This document shows, one piece after another, positions 1 through 8,461 of a stretch of 64,000 nt of DNA. The notes beneath the pieces are model-generated. The model was not told the origin of the DNA. It was given only the letters and a program-made list of their open reading frames with translations, and made no database searches. Positions within the stretch are counted from its first letter, which is position 1, and each line of letters starts with the position of its first letter. A program made the position numbers and the translations under genes. This stretch comes from Brevibacillus fulvus (lineage in GTDB: Bacteria; Bacillota; Bacilli; Brevibacillales; Brevibacillaceae), in NCBI RefSeq assembly GCF_016908525.1, contig NZ_JAFBEB010000006.1, forward strand, positions 62,001-126,000. Direction: 5' to 3'.

Positions 1-982
1 GCAGGTCGTTTCCGGTCAAATTGCTGTCTTTGTCTTTCAGCAAACCTTTGCGTCTCGCGTACTCATTAAAAATCCGCGTTGTCGCATTGCGAAAGCCGGT
101 TACATGCGTACCGCCATCGGTCGTCGGAATGGAGTTGACGTAAGAGACCAACGTTTCCGAATACCCGTCATTATATTGAAAAGCCAACTCTACATAGACG
201 TTGTCTTTTTCTCCGTCAAAGTAAACGATCGGATGCAGTGTTTGCTTGCCTTCATTCAAATAGTCCACATAGCTTTTCAGACCGTCTTCAAAATAGAATT
301 CTTCCCGCTTCGTCTCGGGACCGCGTTTGTCGATGAGCACCAGCCGCAGTTTTTTCAACAGGAAGGCGGTCTCGCGAAAACGCTCCCGAATCAGTTCATA
401 GTCAAATTTGGTCGTGGAAAAAATCCGCTCATCCGGCAAAAATGTCACGGTCGTACCGGTCCGCTTGGTGTTGCCCACAACGGTTAGCTCGGTGACCGGT
501 TTGCCGACATGCTCGACTCCCGCTTCATCCACCACATATTCGAACCGCTGCTTATGTATCAGTCCATCGCGGTGTATCTCCACTTCCAACCATCGGGACA
601 AAGCCACAACAACACTGGCACCTACGCCGTGAAGACCGCCGCTTTTCAAGTATCCGCCGCCGCCAAATTTGCCCCCTGCGTGCAACGTGGTAAAAATCAC
701 TTCAGGGACCGGGCGTCCCGTTTTGTGCATGCCGGTCGGAATTCCCCGTCCGTGGTCCTCTACACTGACGCTGCCATCTTTATAGAGAGTAACAATAATC
801 CGATCGTTGTATCCGCCCAAAGCTTCGTCTTTGGCATTATCCACAATTTCCCAGAGCAGATGGTGCAAACCGCGGGTGCCAGTCGAACCTATATACATGC
901 CGGGCCGTTTGCGAACAGCAATTAACCCTTCCAGCACTTGAATATCTTCTTCGGTATAGGTAAGTGTGTCTGCTTCTTTCAT
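1..982 (-). CDS. parE: DNA topoisomerase IV subunit B, N-terminal part (cut by window edge)
   Basis: This is the ATPase subunit of topoisomerase IV, which decatenates daughter chromosomes together with ParC. Reading down from ATG 982 the protein begins MKEADTLTYTEED. The GHKL ATP-binding motifs follow in order: EIVDNAKDEALGG (catalytic Glu and Mg-binding Asn), DHGRGIPTGMH and GGLHGVGASVV. A transducer region comes next, with no stop before the window edge, so about 327 codons are present. The phrases RGLHHLLWEIVDNA and FSTTKFDYE resemble ParE more than GyrB; this is family knowledge and GyrB is the alternative. The start is set by a GAGGGGAG ribosome binding site about 5 nt upstream. Confidence 0.9.
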   Translation of the reverse strand, partial: MKEADTLTYTEEDIQVLEGLIAVRKRPGMYIGSTGTRGLHHLLWEIVDNAKDEALGGYNDRIIVTLYKDGSVSVEDHGRGIPTGMHKTGRPVPEVIFTTLHAGGKFGGGGYLKSGGLHGVGASVVVALSRWLEVEIHRDGLIHKQRFEYVVDEAGVEHVGKPVTELTVVGNTKRTGTTVTFLPDERIFSTTKFDYELIRERFRETAFLLKKLRLVLIDKRGPETKREEFYFEDGLKSYVDYLNEGKQTLHPIVYFDGEKDNVYVELAFQYNDGYSETLVSYVNSIPTTDGGTHVTGFRNATTRIFNEYARRKGLLKDKDSNLTGNDL

Positions 983-1158
983 TCGCTTCTCCCCTCTTAC
1001 ATTCAATCCGCAAAGGCGAACACTTAATCGCTATTTTATACTATCCCGGCAAAAGAAAAAACCTCAACCTGCGAAAATAACGGCAAATTTCTCGTATTTC
1101 ACAGCGTGCTGCCTTCTAGTTTGCCCCGGTCGGTTTTCGGCTTCCGCCGGCCCCGGCT

Positions 1159-1192
1159 GAAAAAAGCTGCCATCCTGCTTGGGCAAGATGGC
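1159..1192 (-). terminator. Terminator-like hairpin in the parE upstream region
   Basis: On the minus strand GCCATC pairs with GATGGC across a 12-nt loop, followed after AGC by six T residues. It lies about 180 nt upstream of parE and only a few tens of bases downstream of a promoter-like element. It could end a very short transcript or attenuate parE. Confidence 0.5.
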
Positions 1193-1208
1193 AAGATGCA
1201 CGTTCTTT

Positions 1209-1238
1209 AGTGTAGCACTATCCGGAAAAGCTGGTCAA
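1209..1238 (-). promoter_or_regulatory. Sigma-A-like promoter upstream of parE
   Basis: On the minus strand there is TTGACC, 18 nt, then TACACT. A terminator-like hairpin follows within about 20-40 nt. A second -10-like TATAAA lies closer to parE, around 1035-1040, without a clear -35. Which of the two drives parE cannot be told from sequence. Confidence 0.45.
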
Positions 1239-1260
1239 TCAAAGCGAAATGCCCCCGCTC

Positions 1261-1286
1261 GGCTAAATCCGCGAAAAAACGGGTAT
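1261..1286 (+). promoter_or_regulatory. Sigma-B-type promoter for the stress gene
   Basis: GGCTAA, a 14-nt spacer, then GGGTAT, close to the B. subtilis sigma-B consensus GTTTAA-N13-15-GGGTAT. It sits about 48 nt upstream of a gene of the YflT family, whose B. subtilis member belongs to the general stress regulon. Confidence 0.6.
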
Positions 1287-1333
1287 CCTAACGCTGTAGT
1301 TCACCACCGATTGGGACAAAAGGAGGAGCCGAC

Positions 1334-1720
1334 TTGATAAGCGCAACAAAACCATTTGTAAAATTCCACAAATACGATCAAGCGTTGGTTGCTGACGTTC
1401 AAGCATTAAATTCCTCTGGCTATGCCAAAGACGACATTCATGTCCTTCGATATAACGCGGAACGGTATCACCCGAATCGGCAGGATGAGCATTATAAGTA
1501 TAAAACGAAGATGGAAGAAGTGATCGGCGACATTGACAGCAAAGCGCATTTTTTTCAGCACAGCGGAAAGGAATTCCGCACCAAGCTGGAACATCTCGGC
1601 TTTACTGAAGACGAAGCCGAATCGCTATTCAACGAACTGCAGGAAACGGACTATACCTGCTTGCTGGTCGTACGCAATTTGCGGGATGACATTATCGATC
1701 TGAACAGTCCGCCGCAATAA
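1334..1720 (+). CDS. YflT-like general stress protein
   Basis: A 128-residue soluble protein matching the YflT / general stress 17M-like family: an N-terminal beta-alpha segment (KPFVKFHKYDQALVADVQAL) that resembles a flavodoxin-like half-domain, then a charged helical region rich in Asp, Glu, Lys and His. The biochemical function is unknown. The start is TTG at 1334, preceded at 1321 by AGGAGGAG. A sigma-B-type promoter lies upstream, which fits a general stress role. A strong bidirectional terminator follows directly. It is monocistronic, with a convergent neighbour. Confidence 0.75.
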   Translation: MISATKPFVKFHKYDQALVADVQALNSSGYAKDDIHVLRYNAERYHPNRQDEHYKYKTKMEEVIGDIDSKAHFFQHSGKEFRTKLEHLGFTEDEAESLFNELQETDYTCLLVVRNLRDDIIDLNSPPQ

Positions 1721-1755
1721 AAAAGAGGGGCATCCCAACAGGATGCCCCTCTTTT
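1721..1755. terminator. Bidirectional terminator between convergent genes
   Basis: A perfect stem, AAAAGAGGGGCATCC with GGATGCCCCTCTTTT, closes a 5-nt loop. A and T runs on both sides serve both the YflT-like gene and the convergent DUF1292 gene. Confidence 0.9.
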
Positions 1756-1759
1756 TGTC

Positions 1760-2080
1760 TTACTTTTCTTCGATTAATTCGATGCCTTCCAGCACTTCAT
1801 TCAGCTTGGCATAGGCTTCGGATTCTTCCGTTTCCTCCAGAGGGACCAATTCGCCGCCATCCACTTGGAATACGAAAATGTCTACTTCTTCATCAACATC
1901 TTCTTCCTCGTCGTTTTCTTCGTCAAGGGCATTGGTCAAGGCAACGTATTGCTTGTTGTTCAAATCAAACAGCGCAATCACTTCAAAATCGCCCAAAAGA
2001 TCGCCATTCTCGTCATCGAGGCTGATGATATCGCCAATTTCCAAATCTTTGTTTTCCAAATCGTTGCTCAAATTCTTCAC
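1760..2080 (-). CDS. DUF1292 family acidic protein (YrzB-like)
   Basis: A 106-residue, strongly acidic protein. Residues 10-75 carry the DUF1292 pattern: IGDIISLDDENGD, then FEVIALFDLNNKQYVAL, an acidic insertion (DEENDEEEDVDEEVD), and IFVFQVDGG. Family members such as B. subtilis YrzB have no established function. The chosen start is GTG 2080, behind a weak purine stretch (AAAGGC). An upstream ATG in another frame hits a stop at once. It is probably transcribed alone and ends at the shared terminator. Confidence 0.75.
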   Translation of the reverse strand: MKNLSNDLENKDLEIGDIISLDDENGDLLGDFEVIALFDLNNKQYVALTNALDEENDEEEDVDEEVDIFVFQVDGGELVPLEETEESEAYAKLNEVLEGIELIEEK

Positions 2081-2148
2081 GCCTTTGCTTAAATTTACCT
2101 TGCTTTTTCCATCTTACCTGCTTTCAAACGATTACGCAAAACATTTCT

Positions 2149-2466
2149 CTAAAAGGTGGGCAAGTTATCCAGGTTATTCTCTTGGATCCCGTCCGGTTCA
2201 CTTCGTAGGATGTCCCGACCGTATTTGTGAAATACATCGACATGTGCCAACCGGCCTGCTTTTGCCTCCTGAAGCGCTGTCACATAGTCCAGTTCCCGCC
2301 CCGCGGATGTTTTCAGCGCGATGATATCGCCATCGTCGTTTTTGCGCACAGCCACGATTTGCTCCTGCCCACCGTCTGCTAACGGCTGCTGCTGAAGCTC
2401 GATTCGCTGTTGCCGCTCGCCCTCTGCCTTGTATTGCTGATAAATCTGCTCAAAATTTTTGCCCAT
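2149..2466 (-). CDS. DUF3892-like protein
   Basis: About 105 residues. The N-terminal third is a Gln/Glu-rich helix (FEQIYQQYKAEGERQQR). The C-terminal two thirds resemble the small DUF3892 beta domain: QIVAVRKNDDGDIIALKTSAG, then DYVTALQEAKAGRL, then VDVFHKYGRDILR. Function is unknown. The frame is open upstream to 2514, but ATG 2466 is chosen because a GGGGGG run lies 8 nt before it. No partner genes are evident. Confidence 0.6.
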   Translation of the reverse strand: MGKNFEQIYQQYKAEGERQQRIELQQQPLADGGQEQIVAVRKNDDGDIIALKTSAGRELDYVTALQEAKAGRLAHVDVFHKYGRDILRSEPDGIQENNLDNLPTF

Positions 2467-2526
2467 ACTGACATCCCCCCCAAAATTAGTGTGCCTGTTT
2501 CCGGCAGCCGGCATACTTTTTTTCCG

Positions 2527-2561
2527 CGCAAAAAAGAGCAGGCGCTATCGCACGCCTGCTC
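2527..2561 (-). terminator. Rho-independent terminator
   Basis: On the minus strand GAGCAGGCG pairs with CGCCTGCTC around an 8-nt loop, followed by six T. It ends the small gene at 2571-2741. Confidence 0.85.
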
Positions 2562-2570
2562 CTCTCCTGT

Positions 2571-2741
2571 TTATACTTCTTCAATAACCCCTTTTGCGAT
2601 TAAAAACGCTTCCTCTGCCTGCAGAATCGTAATGATCTCATTGCGTCCGACCCGCATTCCTTTCGAAGCCAACCGCAATTCAATAAACTTCAGCAGTTCC
2701 TCAAAATCGAGCACCTGCACATCTTGTTTGTTGTCCGACAA
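2571..2741 (-). CDS. Small 56-residue protein, possibly YozD-like
   Basis: A short gene with TTG start at 2741 and a GGGGG ribosome binding site about 9 nt upstream. The product contains VLDFEELLKFIELRLAS, then GRNEIITILQAEEAFLI, and ends in GVIEEV. The pattern of an acidic N-terminal strand followed by two helices recalls the small Bacillus protein YozD, but this is recognition by eye and uncertain. There is no membrane segment and no cysteine. A clear terminator directly after the stop supports a real transcribed gene. Confidence 0.55.
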   Translation of the reverse strand: MSDNKQDVQVLDFEELLKFIELRLASKGMRVGRNEIITILQAEEAFLIAKGVIEEV

Positions 2742-2789
2742 TCTAGGCAACCCCCTTTTCGTTTGTATTATTTTACCGTAGTTCCTTGT

Positions 2790-3638
2790 TTACTTCCATC
2801 GTAAACCGGGACGAACCGGTTTGAGCAGAAAAGCGCTCCACCAGATCAACAGCACGCTTAACAACACATAGCAGCAGGTAAAAAAGATCCATGGGGTCAT
2901 AAAATACTCGTCAAACGTCGGCCCTAAATTTTCCCCCAATAATTCGAACATAACCAGCACCGGATTCAGTTCGCCCAAAATTTGCAGTCCGGTCAACCCC
3001 CAGACGCTATCATTGAGCCATTGCTGCGGATACAGCTCTTCCAGCAGCAAGCCCAAAAAAACATAGAGCAATCCGGTTCCGACAACAAAAAAGAAAGCAA
3101 GCCCGTAAGCGGTAATGGTGCTGACGCCGGTTCGTTTGATCCAGGTGGAACAAAAGACGCCAAGCGCACCAAAAAACAGGATATTGACCGCGAAGAACAC
3201 CATCAGCAGCAACAGCTGCTTCGGTGAGATCCCTCCGTACAAAAAGACGAAGCTGTAAAGCGGAAGGGAAGCGACCACCAGCAAAAACACAAAGGCCAGT
3301 GAAGTAAGCAATTTGCTCCAAACGATTTGCGCCGGCGTAAGTTGGGTCGTCATCAGCACGTGCAACGTTTGCCGCTCCCGCTCGCCGCTGATCGTGCCTG
3401 CCGCCAACGCCGGAGCGATAAAACAGAGCAAGGCGTATTGCAAAACAGCGGTCATGACAAACAGTTCCCGGTTATCGCCCGGCATCGGCAGTTCATTCAG
3501 TTGCAAAACATACATGAACCCGAGCAGGAGCGAACCCATCACCAGCAGGTACAAAGCCAAAATCCAGACGGTCTTCCGCGTCCGAAACCTCTCCCGCATT
3601 TCCTTGACGATGAGTGGATTGGTGAAGATGTCTTTCAT
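2790..3638 (-). CDS. ABC-2 type transporter permease
   Basis: A 282-residue integral membrane protein with about six hydrophobic segments. It begins MKDIFTNPLIVKEMRERFR. Between TM2 and TM3 lies the ABC-2 signature region GTISGERERQTLHVLMTTQL. It is the last gene of the operon starting at 8461. Its ATG overlaps the ATPase stop codon (TAATG), implying translational coupling, and with the ATPase it should form an exporter. The frame stays open upstream to 3929, but that part overlaps the ATPase gene and lacks a ribosome binding site. The substrate is unknown; GldF-like auxiliary permeases are the nearest structural analogy. Confidence 0.85.
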   Translation of the reverse strand: MKDIFTNPLIVKEMRERFRTRKTVWILALYLLVMGSLLLGFMYVLQLNELPMPGDNRELFVMTAVLQYALLCFIAPALAAGTISGERERQTLHVLMTTQLTPAQIVWSKLLTSLAFVFLLVVASLPLYSFVFLYGGISPKQLLLLMVFFAVNILFFGALGVFCSTWIKRTGVSTITAYGLAFFFVVGTGLLYVFLGLLLEELYPQQWLNDSVWGLTGLQILGELNPVLVMFELLGENLGPTFDEYFMTPWIFFTCCYVLLSVLLIWWSAFLLKPVRPGLRWK

Positions 3639-4564
3639 TAGTTGCCCACTCCTTCCGTAATGGCGAGGAATACATCCTCGAGATTTTCCCGCGAATCGCC
3701 AAAATGAACCACGCCGACACCTGCGGCAATCAGCTGCTGCAATAATTCTGCCTTGTTTTCTTCCGTGCCCATAAATTGAATGCGAAAATGGCTGTTCTTG
3801 TCGTCCAGCTGGCGCACAAAGCGCGATTCCCGCAAAATACGCTCGGCCTTCTCCGCTCCGAAAACCGTGCGAACTTCCATCATCGAGATGCCGCGAGAGC
3901 GGATGCTGACATCGTCCACGGCGCCGCAAGCGATCAGCTTGCCCTTTTCAATTACGCCGATCTCGTCGCACAATTCGGCGAGTTCCGGCAAAATATGCGA
4001 GCTGATCAGAATCGTCTTGTTCATCCGCCGCAGCTGCTTTAAAATTTCCCGCATTTCAATTCGCGCCCGCGGATCGAGTCCGGAAGCCGGTTCATCGAGA
4101 ATCAGCACATCCGGGCTATGCACCAGACAGCGCGCCAGTCCCAGCCGTTGCTTCATCCCCCGCGACAGAGAATCGACATAAGCGTCCGCCTTGTTTGACA
4201 GATTGACCAGTTCCAGCAAATCGGCAATCAACGATTTTCGTTTCGCCGGGGGAATATTGTAAGCGCCGGCGTAAAAATCAAGATACTCTGTAGCTTTCAA
4301 ATTATCGTAAACCCCGAAGAAATCAGGCATATAGCCTAACGATTGGCGGACATCTTTCGGCTCTTTGACCACATCGTATCCGCAGACATAGGCTTTGCCC
4401 TCAGATGGTGTCAGCAACGTCGATAAAATCAGCATCGTTGTTGATTTGCCCGCTCCGTTCGGCCCGATGAATCCAAAAACTTTTCCCTTGTCGATGTTGA
4501 GATTCAAGTCAGTCAAAGCCTGCAGTTTTCCGTATCGTTTGCTAAGGTGCTCGGTCTGAATCAT
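3638..4564 (-). CDS. ABC transporter ATP-binding protein
   Basis: A 308-residue nucleotide-binding domain of the ABC-2 exporter class. Motifs in order: Walker A GPNGAGKST (about 33-41), Q-loop in LGYMPDFFGVYDNL, ABC signature LSRGMKQRL, Walker B VLILDEPASGLDP and H-loop ISSHILPEL. The C-terminal 90 residues (VRTVFGAEKAERIL to ENLEDVFLAITEG) are typical of bacterial ABC-2 export ATPases. It overlaps the preceding gene by ATGA and the following permease by one base, so the three are likely translated as a coupled unit. Confidence 0.92.
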   Translation of the reverse strand: MIQTEHLSKRYGKLQALTDLNLNIDKGKVFGFIGPNGAGKSTTMLILSTLLTPSEGKAYVCGYDVVKEPKDVRQSLGYMPDFFGVYDNLKATEYLDFYAGAYNIPPAKRKSLIADLLELVNLSNKADAYVDSLSRGMKQRLGLARCLVHSPDVLILDEPASGLDPRARIEMREILKQLRRMNKTILISSHILPELAELCDEIGVIEKGKLIACGAVDDVSIRSRGISMMEVRTVFGAEKAERILRESRFVRQLDDKNSHFRIQFMGTEENKAELLQQLIAAGVGVVHFGDSRENLEDVFLAITEGVGN

Positions 4565-6807
4565 CGCGTCGTTTTCTCTCCTTCCACCTGGAAATACGGC
4601 TGTGGCAAAATCAACCGCTCCTCTGCCGGATTCGACAAGCGAATCAAGATATTCCCCTCTGTATTGAGATACTCGTGCAGATCATCGGTTAAGGTGATCC
4701 CGTTATCTCTGCCGATTTCCTGCCATTTTCCTGTTTTTGTATTAAAAATTTCCTTCTTGAAAATACGATACGGGCTCTCATCCAGCGGGATTTCGACCGT
4801 CTTCACGCGCAACCCCGGTTGGGAGACATGCAGCGCAAAGGTAACGCTGCCTTTGGACAAGGCAATTGTGTTTTGCGAAGTGTAGTCAAAGTTTCCTTCC
4901 GTGCTTGCCACACTTACCTCCAACAGCCCATACGGATAAACAATCCGCTCATCGTCATTCGGTTGCAATTCAACGGGTTGTTGCACCACGGTCCAATGGT
5001 GGCTAACCCCCTGATAGTCCGGTTGGAATATCTCCAGATCGGAGTCGCTTACCCCGGTTATTTGCAAGGAGTTGTTTCCAATATCCAAAACCTGCTCCTT
5101 GTTTTGCGCGACCCACTCTTCTTTGGAGCGCAGCGGTTTATTCGCCGCTTCTTCCGGTGGCTGGTAATATCTTTGCACCGTTTCGCGGATCTGCTTTTTC
5201 TCCCCTTTTTTCAGCGGACCAAGTTCGATTCGCTGGTACCCCAATTGCAAATAAGTCTGCTGAAAATCAAAGGTTGTCTTGTTGGTCACGCTGCCTTGCA
5301 ACTCGCTGCCTGCTACGGAGAGTTCGGTGTCAAATGAGCCTAACCCATGCATCATCCCGGCGGCGTAAGCGGTTTTGACTGTCAAATAAGGCACATTTTC
5401 AAAACGGATGCCTTGATTTTGTTGCGATTCGTCGGCGAATACGCTGCCGTCCGCATCGGTGTCCAAGTAACCGGAACTCTTTAACGGGATGGCCATAAAA
5501 GCCGGGTCCGCTTTGACGTTGTATGAACCGCCGGAAACGGTCAGGAACGATGCGCCGCTGTTCACTTCAGCCAGTTCTTTGTCGAGCAAACGAATTTTGG
5601 AGACCGTGTAGCTCGTGTTATCTTTGACCACCAATTGGCGGCCAATGAGATAGACCCCAGCCGTCATCAAGATCGCTGCCAAAGGAATGATTCCCCATGC
5701 CCATTCGCGCCGCCCGATCCGTTTCAGTACGAGATAGAGTACTGGGGCGATCAACAGCAAGTAAATCAGCCAAATGACAATGATTACTTTCACCGATGGC
5801 GGATTCACATCGGGCAGTTTGGAGCTTAACTGCGTCAACGAATAGTTCAGCGAAACACCGTTCATTTTTTGTTCGAGCGCATGCGTCACTTGATACGTTT
5901 GCAGCACTTGCTGCCAAAGCTGGCGGTTGTATTGCCAGGAAGCAATCGGCTCTGCCGTCACATCATAGTTGACGCGAACGACCAACCCGCTGCCCAGCTT
6001 GTTCACCAAAAAGAGCGGCTGATCCGCCTGATAGACAGGAACTGATGAAAAAGGAGGTTGGGAAACGCCGCTCAGCTCGGCAATCTGTTGGATGGGCGAC
6101 TCCGGCTGGCGGTTTGCTGTTTCCGACGGCAAGATGTCTTGAAACGGCGCCATTGCCGGCTGATTGGGGTTCCCTGCCAATATCAGGACGCCGCCGCGTT
6201 TTACCCATTCTTTAACGGCCAGAGCCTGATTGTCGCGGATCGTTTCGTTGCTGTTCCCCACCGCCAAAATATCCAAATTGTCCAAGAGAAAGGACCGGTC
6301 GGGCAACGCATCCGCTTTGAGGTTTTGCAGATAAAAATTGTTGGCCGCTTGCCCTTGGTACGGTTCATCGCTGCTGATTGTCAGAAAATGAAAGGCATTG
6401 TCGCTGTTGTCAATTACCCCGATGACGCCTTCGTCGCGAGTTCGCAAAGAGGTAAGCCGTCTCTCCTGAACGATCTCGTCTCCATGCCGCAGACGAATCG
6501 CATTCGGTTCACGCATCAGCATTTCAACCGGAAGCTCAAAGCGAATTTGTTTGGTTTCATCCGGCTGGAGTTGAACCGCCTGACCAAAGAGCGAACGATC
6601 GCTGCTGTTGATCGGGCTCAACTCCAATCTTCCGGCAAAAGCTTCCCCGTGATTTGTAATCGTAACGTTTAGCTCCGTCCATTGATCGGACTTCATTAAC
6701 CCGCCAAGCGGAGTACTGTATGAAATGTCAAACTGTTCGTTTGCTTGAACAGGCTGTGTATATAAGGTCATCACTGCCAGTGTGACCAAGAACAACCATC
6801 TCCACAT
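4561..6807 (-). CDS. Large membrane-anchored protein of the sigma/ABC operon
   Basis: 748 residues of unknown function. A signal peptide (MWRWLFLVTLAVMTLY, cleavage after VQA) is followed by an Ig-like beta region. About residues 176-218 resemble the class I glutamine-amidotransferase-like fold of GldG-type ABC accessory proteins (LDILAVGNS, then WVKRGGVLILAGNP) without obvious catalytic residues. Two membrane helices lie around 337-358 and 368-390, then a long beta-rich extracytoplasmic domain to the end. It overlaps the ATPase gene by four bases. By context it is an accessory subunit of the exporter or a periplasmic sensor; this is inference. Confidence 0.7.
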   Translation of the reverse strand: MWRWLFLVTLAVMTLYTQPVQANEQFDISYSTPLGGLMKSDQWTELNVTITNHGEAFAGRLELSPINSSDRSLFGQAVQLQPDETKQIRFELPVEMLMREPNAIRLRHGDEIVQERRLTSLRTRDEGVIGVIDNSDNAFHFLTISSDEPYQGQAANNFYLQNLKADALPDRSFLLDNLDILAVGNSNETIRDNQALAVKEWVKRGGVLILAGNPNQPAMAPFQDILPSETANRQPESPIQQIAELSGVSQPPFSSVPVYQADQPLFLVNKLGSGLVVRVNYDVTAEPIASWQYNRQLWQQVLQTYQVTHALEQKMNGVSLNYSLTQLSSKLPDVNPPSVKVIIVIWLIYLLLIAPVLYLVLKRIGRREWAWGIIPLAAILMTAGVYLIGRQLVVKDNTSYTVSKIRLLDKELAEVNSGASFLTVSGGSYNVKADPAFMAIPLKSSGYLDTDADGSVFADESQQNQGIRFENVPYLTVKTAYAAGMMHGLGSFDTELSVAGSELQGSVTNKTTFDFQQTYLQLGYQRIELGPLKKGEKKQIRETVQRYYQPPEEAANKPLRSKEEWVAQNKEQVLDIGNNSLQITGVSDSDLEIFQPDYQGVSHHWTVVQQPVELQPNDDERIVYPYGLLEVSVASTEGNFDYTSQNTIALSKGSVTFALHVSQPGLRVKTVEIPLDESPYRIFKKEIFNTKTGKWQEIGRDNGITLTDDLHEYLNTEGNILIRLSNPAEERLILPQPYFQVEGEKTTR

Positions 6808-6828
6808 GCTGTTCGCTCCTCTCCTTCT

Positions 6829-7896
6829 TTATCTGGTTGCAACGGATATGATCAGTTGTTTCCCCGACTGCGCAACCAACAGCAATTTTTTTCCGTGACG
6901 GGACCAACGCGTCCGTACCGCGGATTGTTCCGCTTGCAACGGCAAGGGCAAAACTTCCGGATCTTCGGCAGCTTGGTTGACATCCACCGCGATCATATCC
7001 CTGCCGTTGGCCAAATACGTCAATTGCTCCGCTGTCTGCCAAGATGGCGATGTCCCCTGCCCGAGCGGTTTGCTGCGGTTCGTGTTCACATCGATGACGG
7101 TAACTTGACCGTCCGCCACGTAAGCAAGCAGATGATTGATCGGCGCCCATTCCGGCTGTGTTCCATCGGCCAGCTTTTGCTTCGCAAACGAGTGAGTGCT
7201 GCTGAGCCAAAGTTCCGCTTGCCCTTCGCTTTCTTTTGTATAGGCCAAATAATTGTCATCGGCCGACCAGCTGATCGAATGGACCTTTGCCCCCGGCTCT
7301 TCCAGCAGCAGCCGAAAACTTCCCGACCGATTGTTTTCCGTAAGATCGATCAACCAAATCCGGCCGGCAGCTCCGTCTTGTTCCGCCACAGCCAGCTGTT
7401 GCCCGCTGTTGGCCCATGCCAGCGATTGGTATTCGCCGTCTGTTTCAGGCAGCTCGATGCGATGCTGCTCGGTGCTTTTGCCGTCCAGCATCACGGTGAC
7501 CAGTTCGTGTTGTTCGGATAAATAGGCAATCGCTTTTCCGTCTTTTCGCAGATCGACCCGTTCTGCGTTGCCGTCAGCCGGCAGTGTGACCACACCTTGC
7601 TGTTTCAAATGAATCGGATCGGCAACGCTCAACACGATGATCGCCGAAAGCGTGAGCAGAACAATTCCCGACACTGCCCACCAAAATTTCTTTCTTTTCC
7701 AAGGAGATTTCCCGGAAGTTTCCCCGCGACTCATCTCCAATTCCTTCATCCGTTGCAACAGCTTTTCTTTTAACTCCGCTTTCAATTGGTAATTGACAGG
7801 AACCGCCTGGCGTAAGCGCTGTAAATGAACTAACAAATCGGAAATGGTGCTGTCCTGCAACTCAGGCTGTTTTACATGCTCTTCATCGCTCATCAC
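6829..7896 (-). CDS. Single-pass protein with TolB-like propeller, probable anti-sigma factor
   Basis: A 355-residue protein. The cytoplasmic N-terminus (about 70 residues, helical) has no ZAS zinc motif (HxxxCxxC). One membrane helix follows (FWWAVSGIVLLTLSAIIVLS, about 71-90). The extracytoplasmic part shows repeated PD40/WD-like blades, for example SLAWANSGQQLAVAEQDG, SISWSADDNYLAYT, PEWAPINHLLAYVADG and TRWSRHGKKLLLVAQ. It overlaps the ECF sigma gene by 14 nt, the usual position of a cognate anti-sigma factor. That role is inferred from position and topology; the propeller would be the sensor. Confidence 0.7.
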   Translation of the reverse strand: MMSDEEHVKQPELQDSTISDLLVHLQRLRQAVPVNYQLKAELKEKLLQRMKELEMSRGETSGKSPWKRKKFWWAVSGIVLLTLSAIIVLSVADPIHLKQQGVVTLPADGNAERVDLRKDGKAIAYLSEQHELVTVMLDGKSTEQHRIELPETDGEYQSLAWANSGQQLAVAEQDGAAGRIWLIDLTENNRSGSFRLLLEEPGAKVHSISWSADDNYLAYTKESEGQAELWLSSTHSFAKQKLADGTQPEWAPINHLLAYVADGQVTVIDVNTNRSKPLGQGTSPSWQTAEQLTYLANGRDMIAVDVNQAAEDPEVLPLPLQAEQSAVRTRWSRHGKKLLLVAQSGKQLIISVATR

Positions 7897-8461
7897 GGTG
7901 CCCCTCCTTATACATTTTTTGTAACCTTTGCAGCGCGCGATACGAAATCATTTTGACGCTGGATTCTGTTTTTCCCAATACTTCTGCCACCTGATTTATC
8001 TTCAAATCCGCAAAATATCGCAAGGTCAACACATCTTTTTGGTCCTGGGTCAGCAACTCCAGCCGATCTTTCAACAACTCGACTTCTTCGTTGCTCAGCG
8101 CCTGCTGCTCCGGCTGCCATGTATCGTCTGTTTCCCCAAGAAACATCTCTCCCTGATCCATCGGCAATTCCCGGTTTTTTCGCAGAAAGTCAATGAAGGC
8201 GTTGTGAGCTATTCGAAAAATCCAGGAGGCAAACGGACTGGTCCGGCTGTATTGATCGAATTTTTCCAATGCTTTCAAGAAGACCGTTGTGGTCAGATCA
8301 TCCGCGTCCCAAGGATTATGCACACGGTATCGCAAGTAGCGATTGACTCGATCGAAATATTCGTCGTACAGCTCGGAAAAATCCCGCGCCTCGTAATACT
8401 CGTTTTTGACATCAGGGGGTGAAGCCGCTGTTTGCTTGCTCTGCTCAATCGGCATTCCCAT
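7883..8461 (-). CDS. ECF-type RNA polymerase sigma factor
   Basis: A 192-residue sigma-70 family ECF factor. Region 2 is at about 25-95 (YFDRVNRYLRYRVHN, DADDLTTTVFLKAL, ASWIFRIAHNAFIDFLR). Region 4 is at about 130-180 (LTQDQKDVLTLRYFADLK, then VAEVLGKTESSVKMISYRAL). The frame is open to 8500, but ATG 8461 is preferred because GGAGG lies about 6 nt upstream, whereas the ATG at 8500 abuts its purine run. It is the first gene of a five-gene operon. Autoregulation is likely but no convincing ECF promoter was identified. Confidence 0.9.
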   Translation of the reverse strand: MGMPIEQSKQTAASPPDVKNEYYEARDFSELYDEYFDRVNRYLRYRVHNPWDADDLTTTVFLKALEKFDQYSRTSPFASWIFRIAHNAFIDFLRKNRELPMDQGEMFLGETDDTWQPEQQALSNEEVELLKDRLELLTQDQKDVLTLRYFADLKINQVAEVLGKTESSVKMISYRALQRLQKMYKEGHRDER

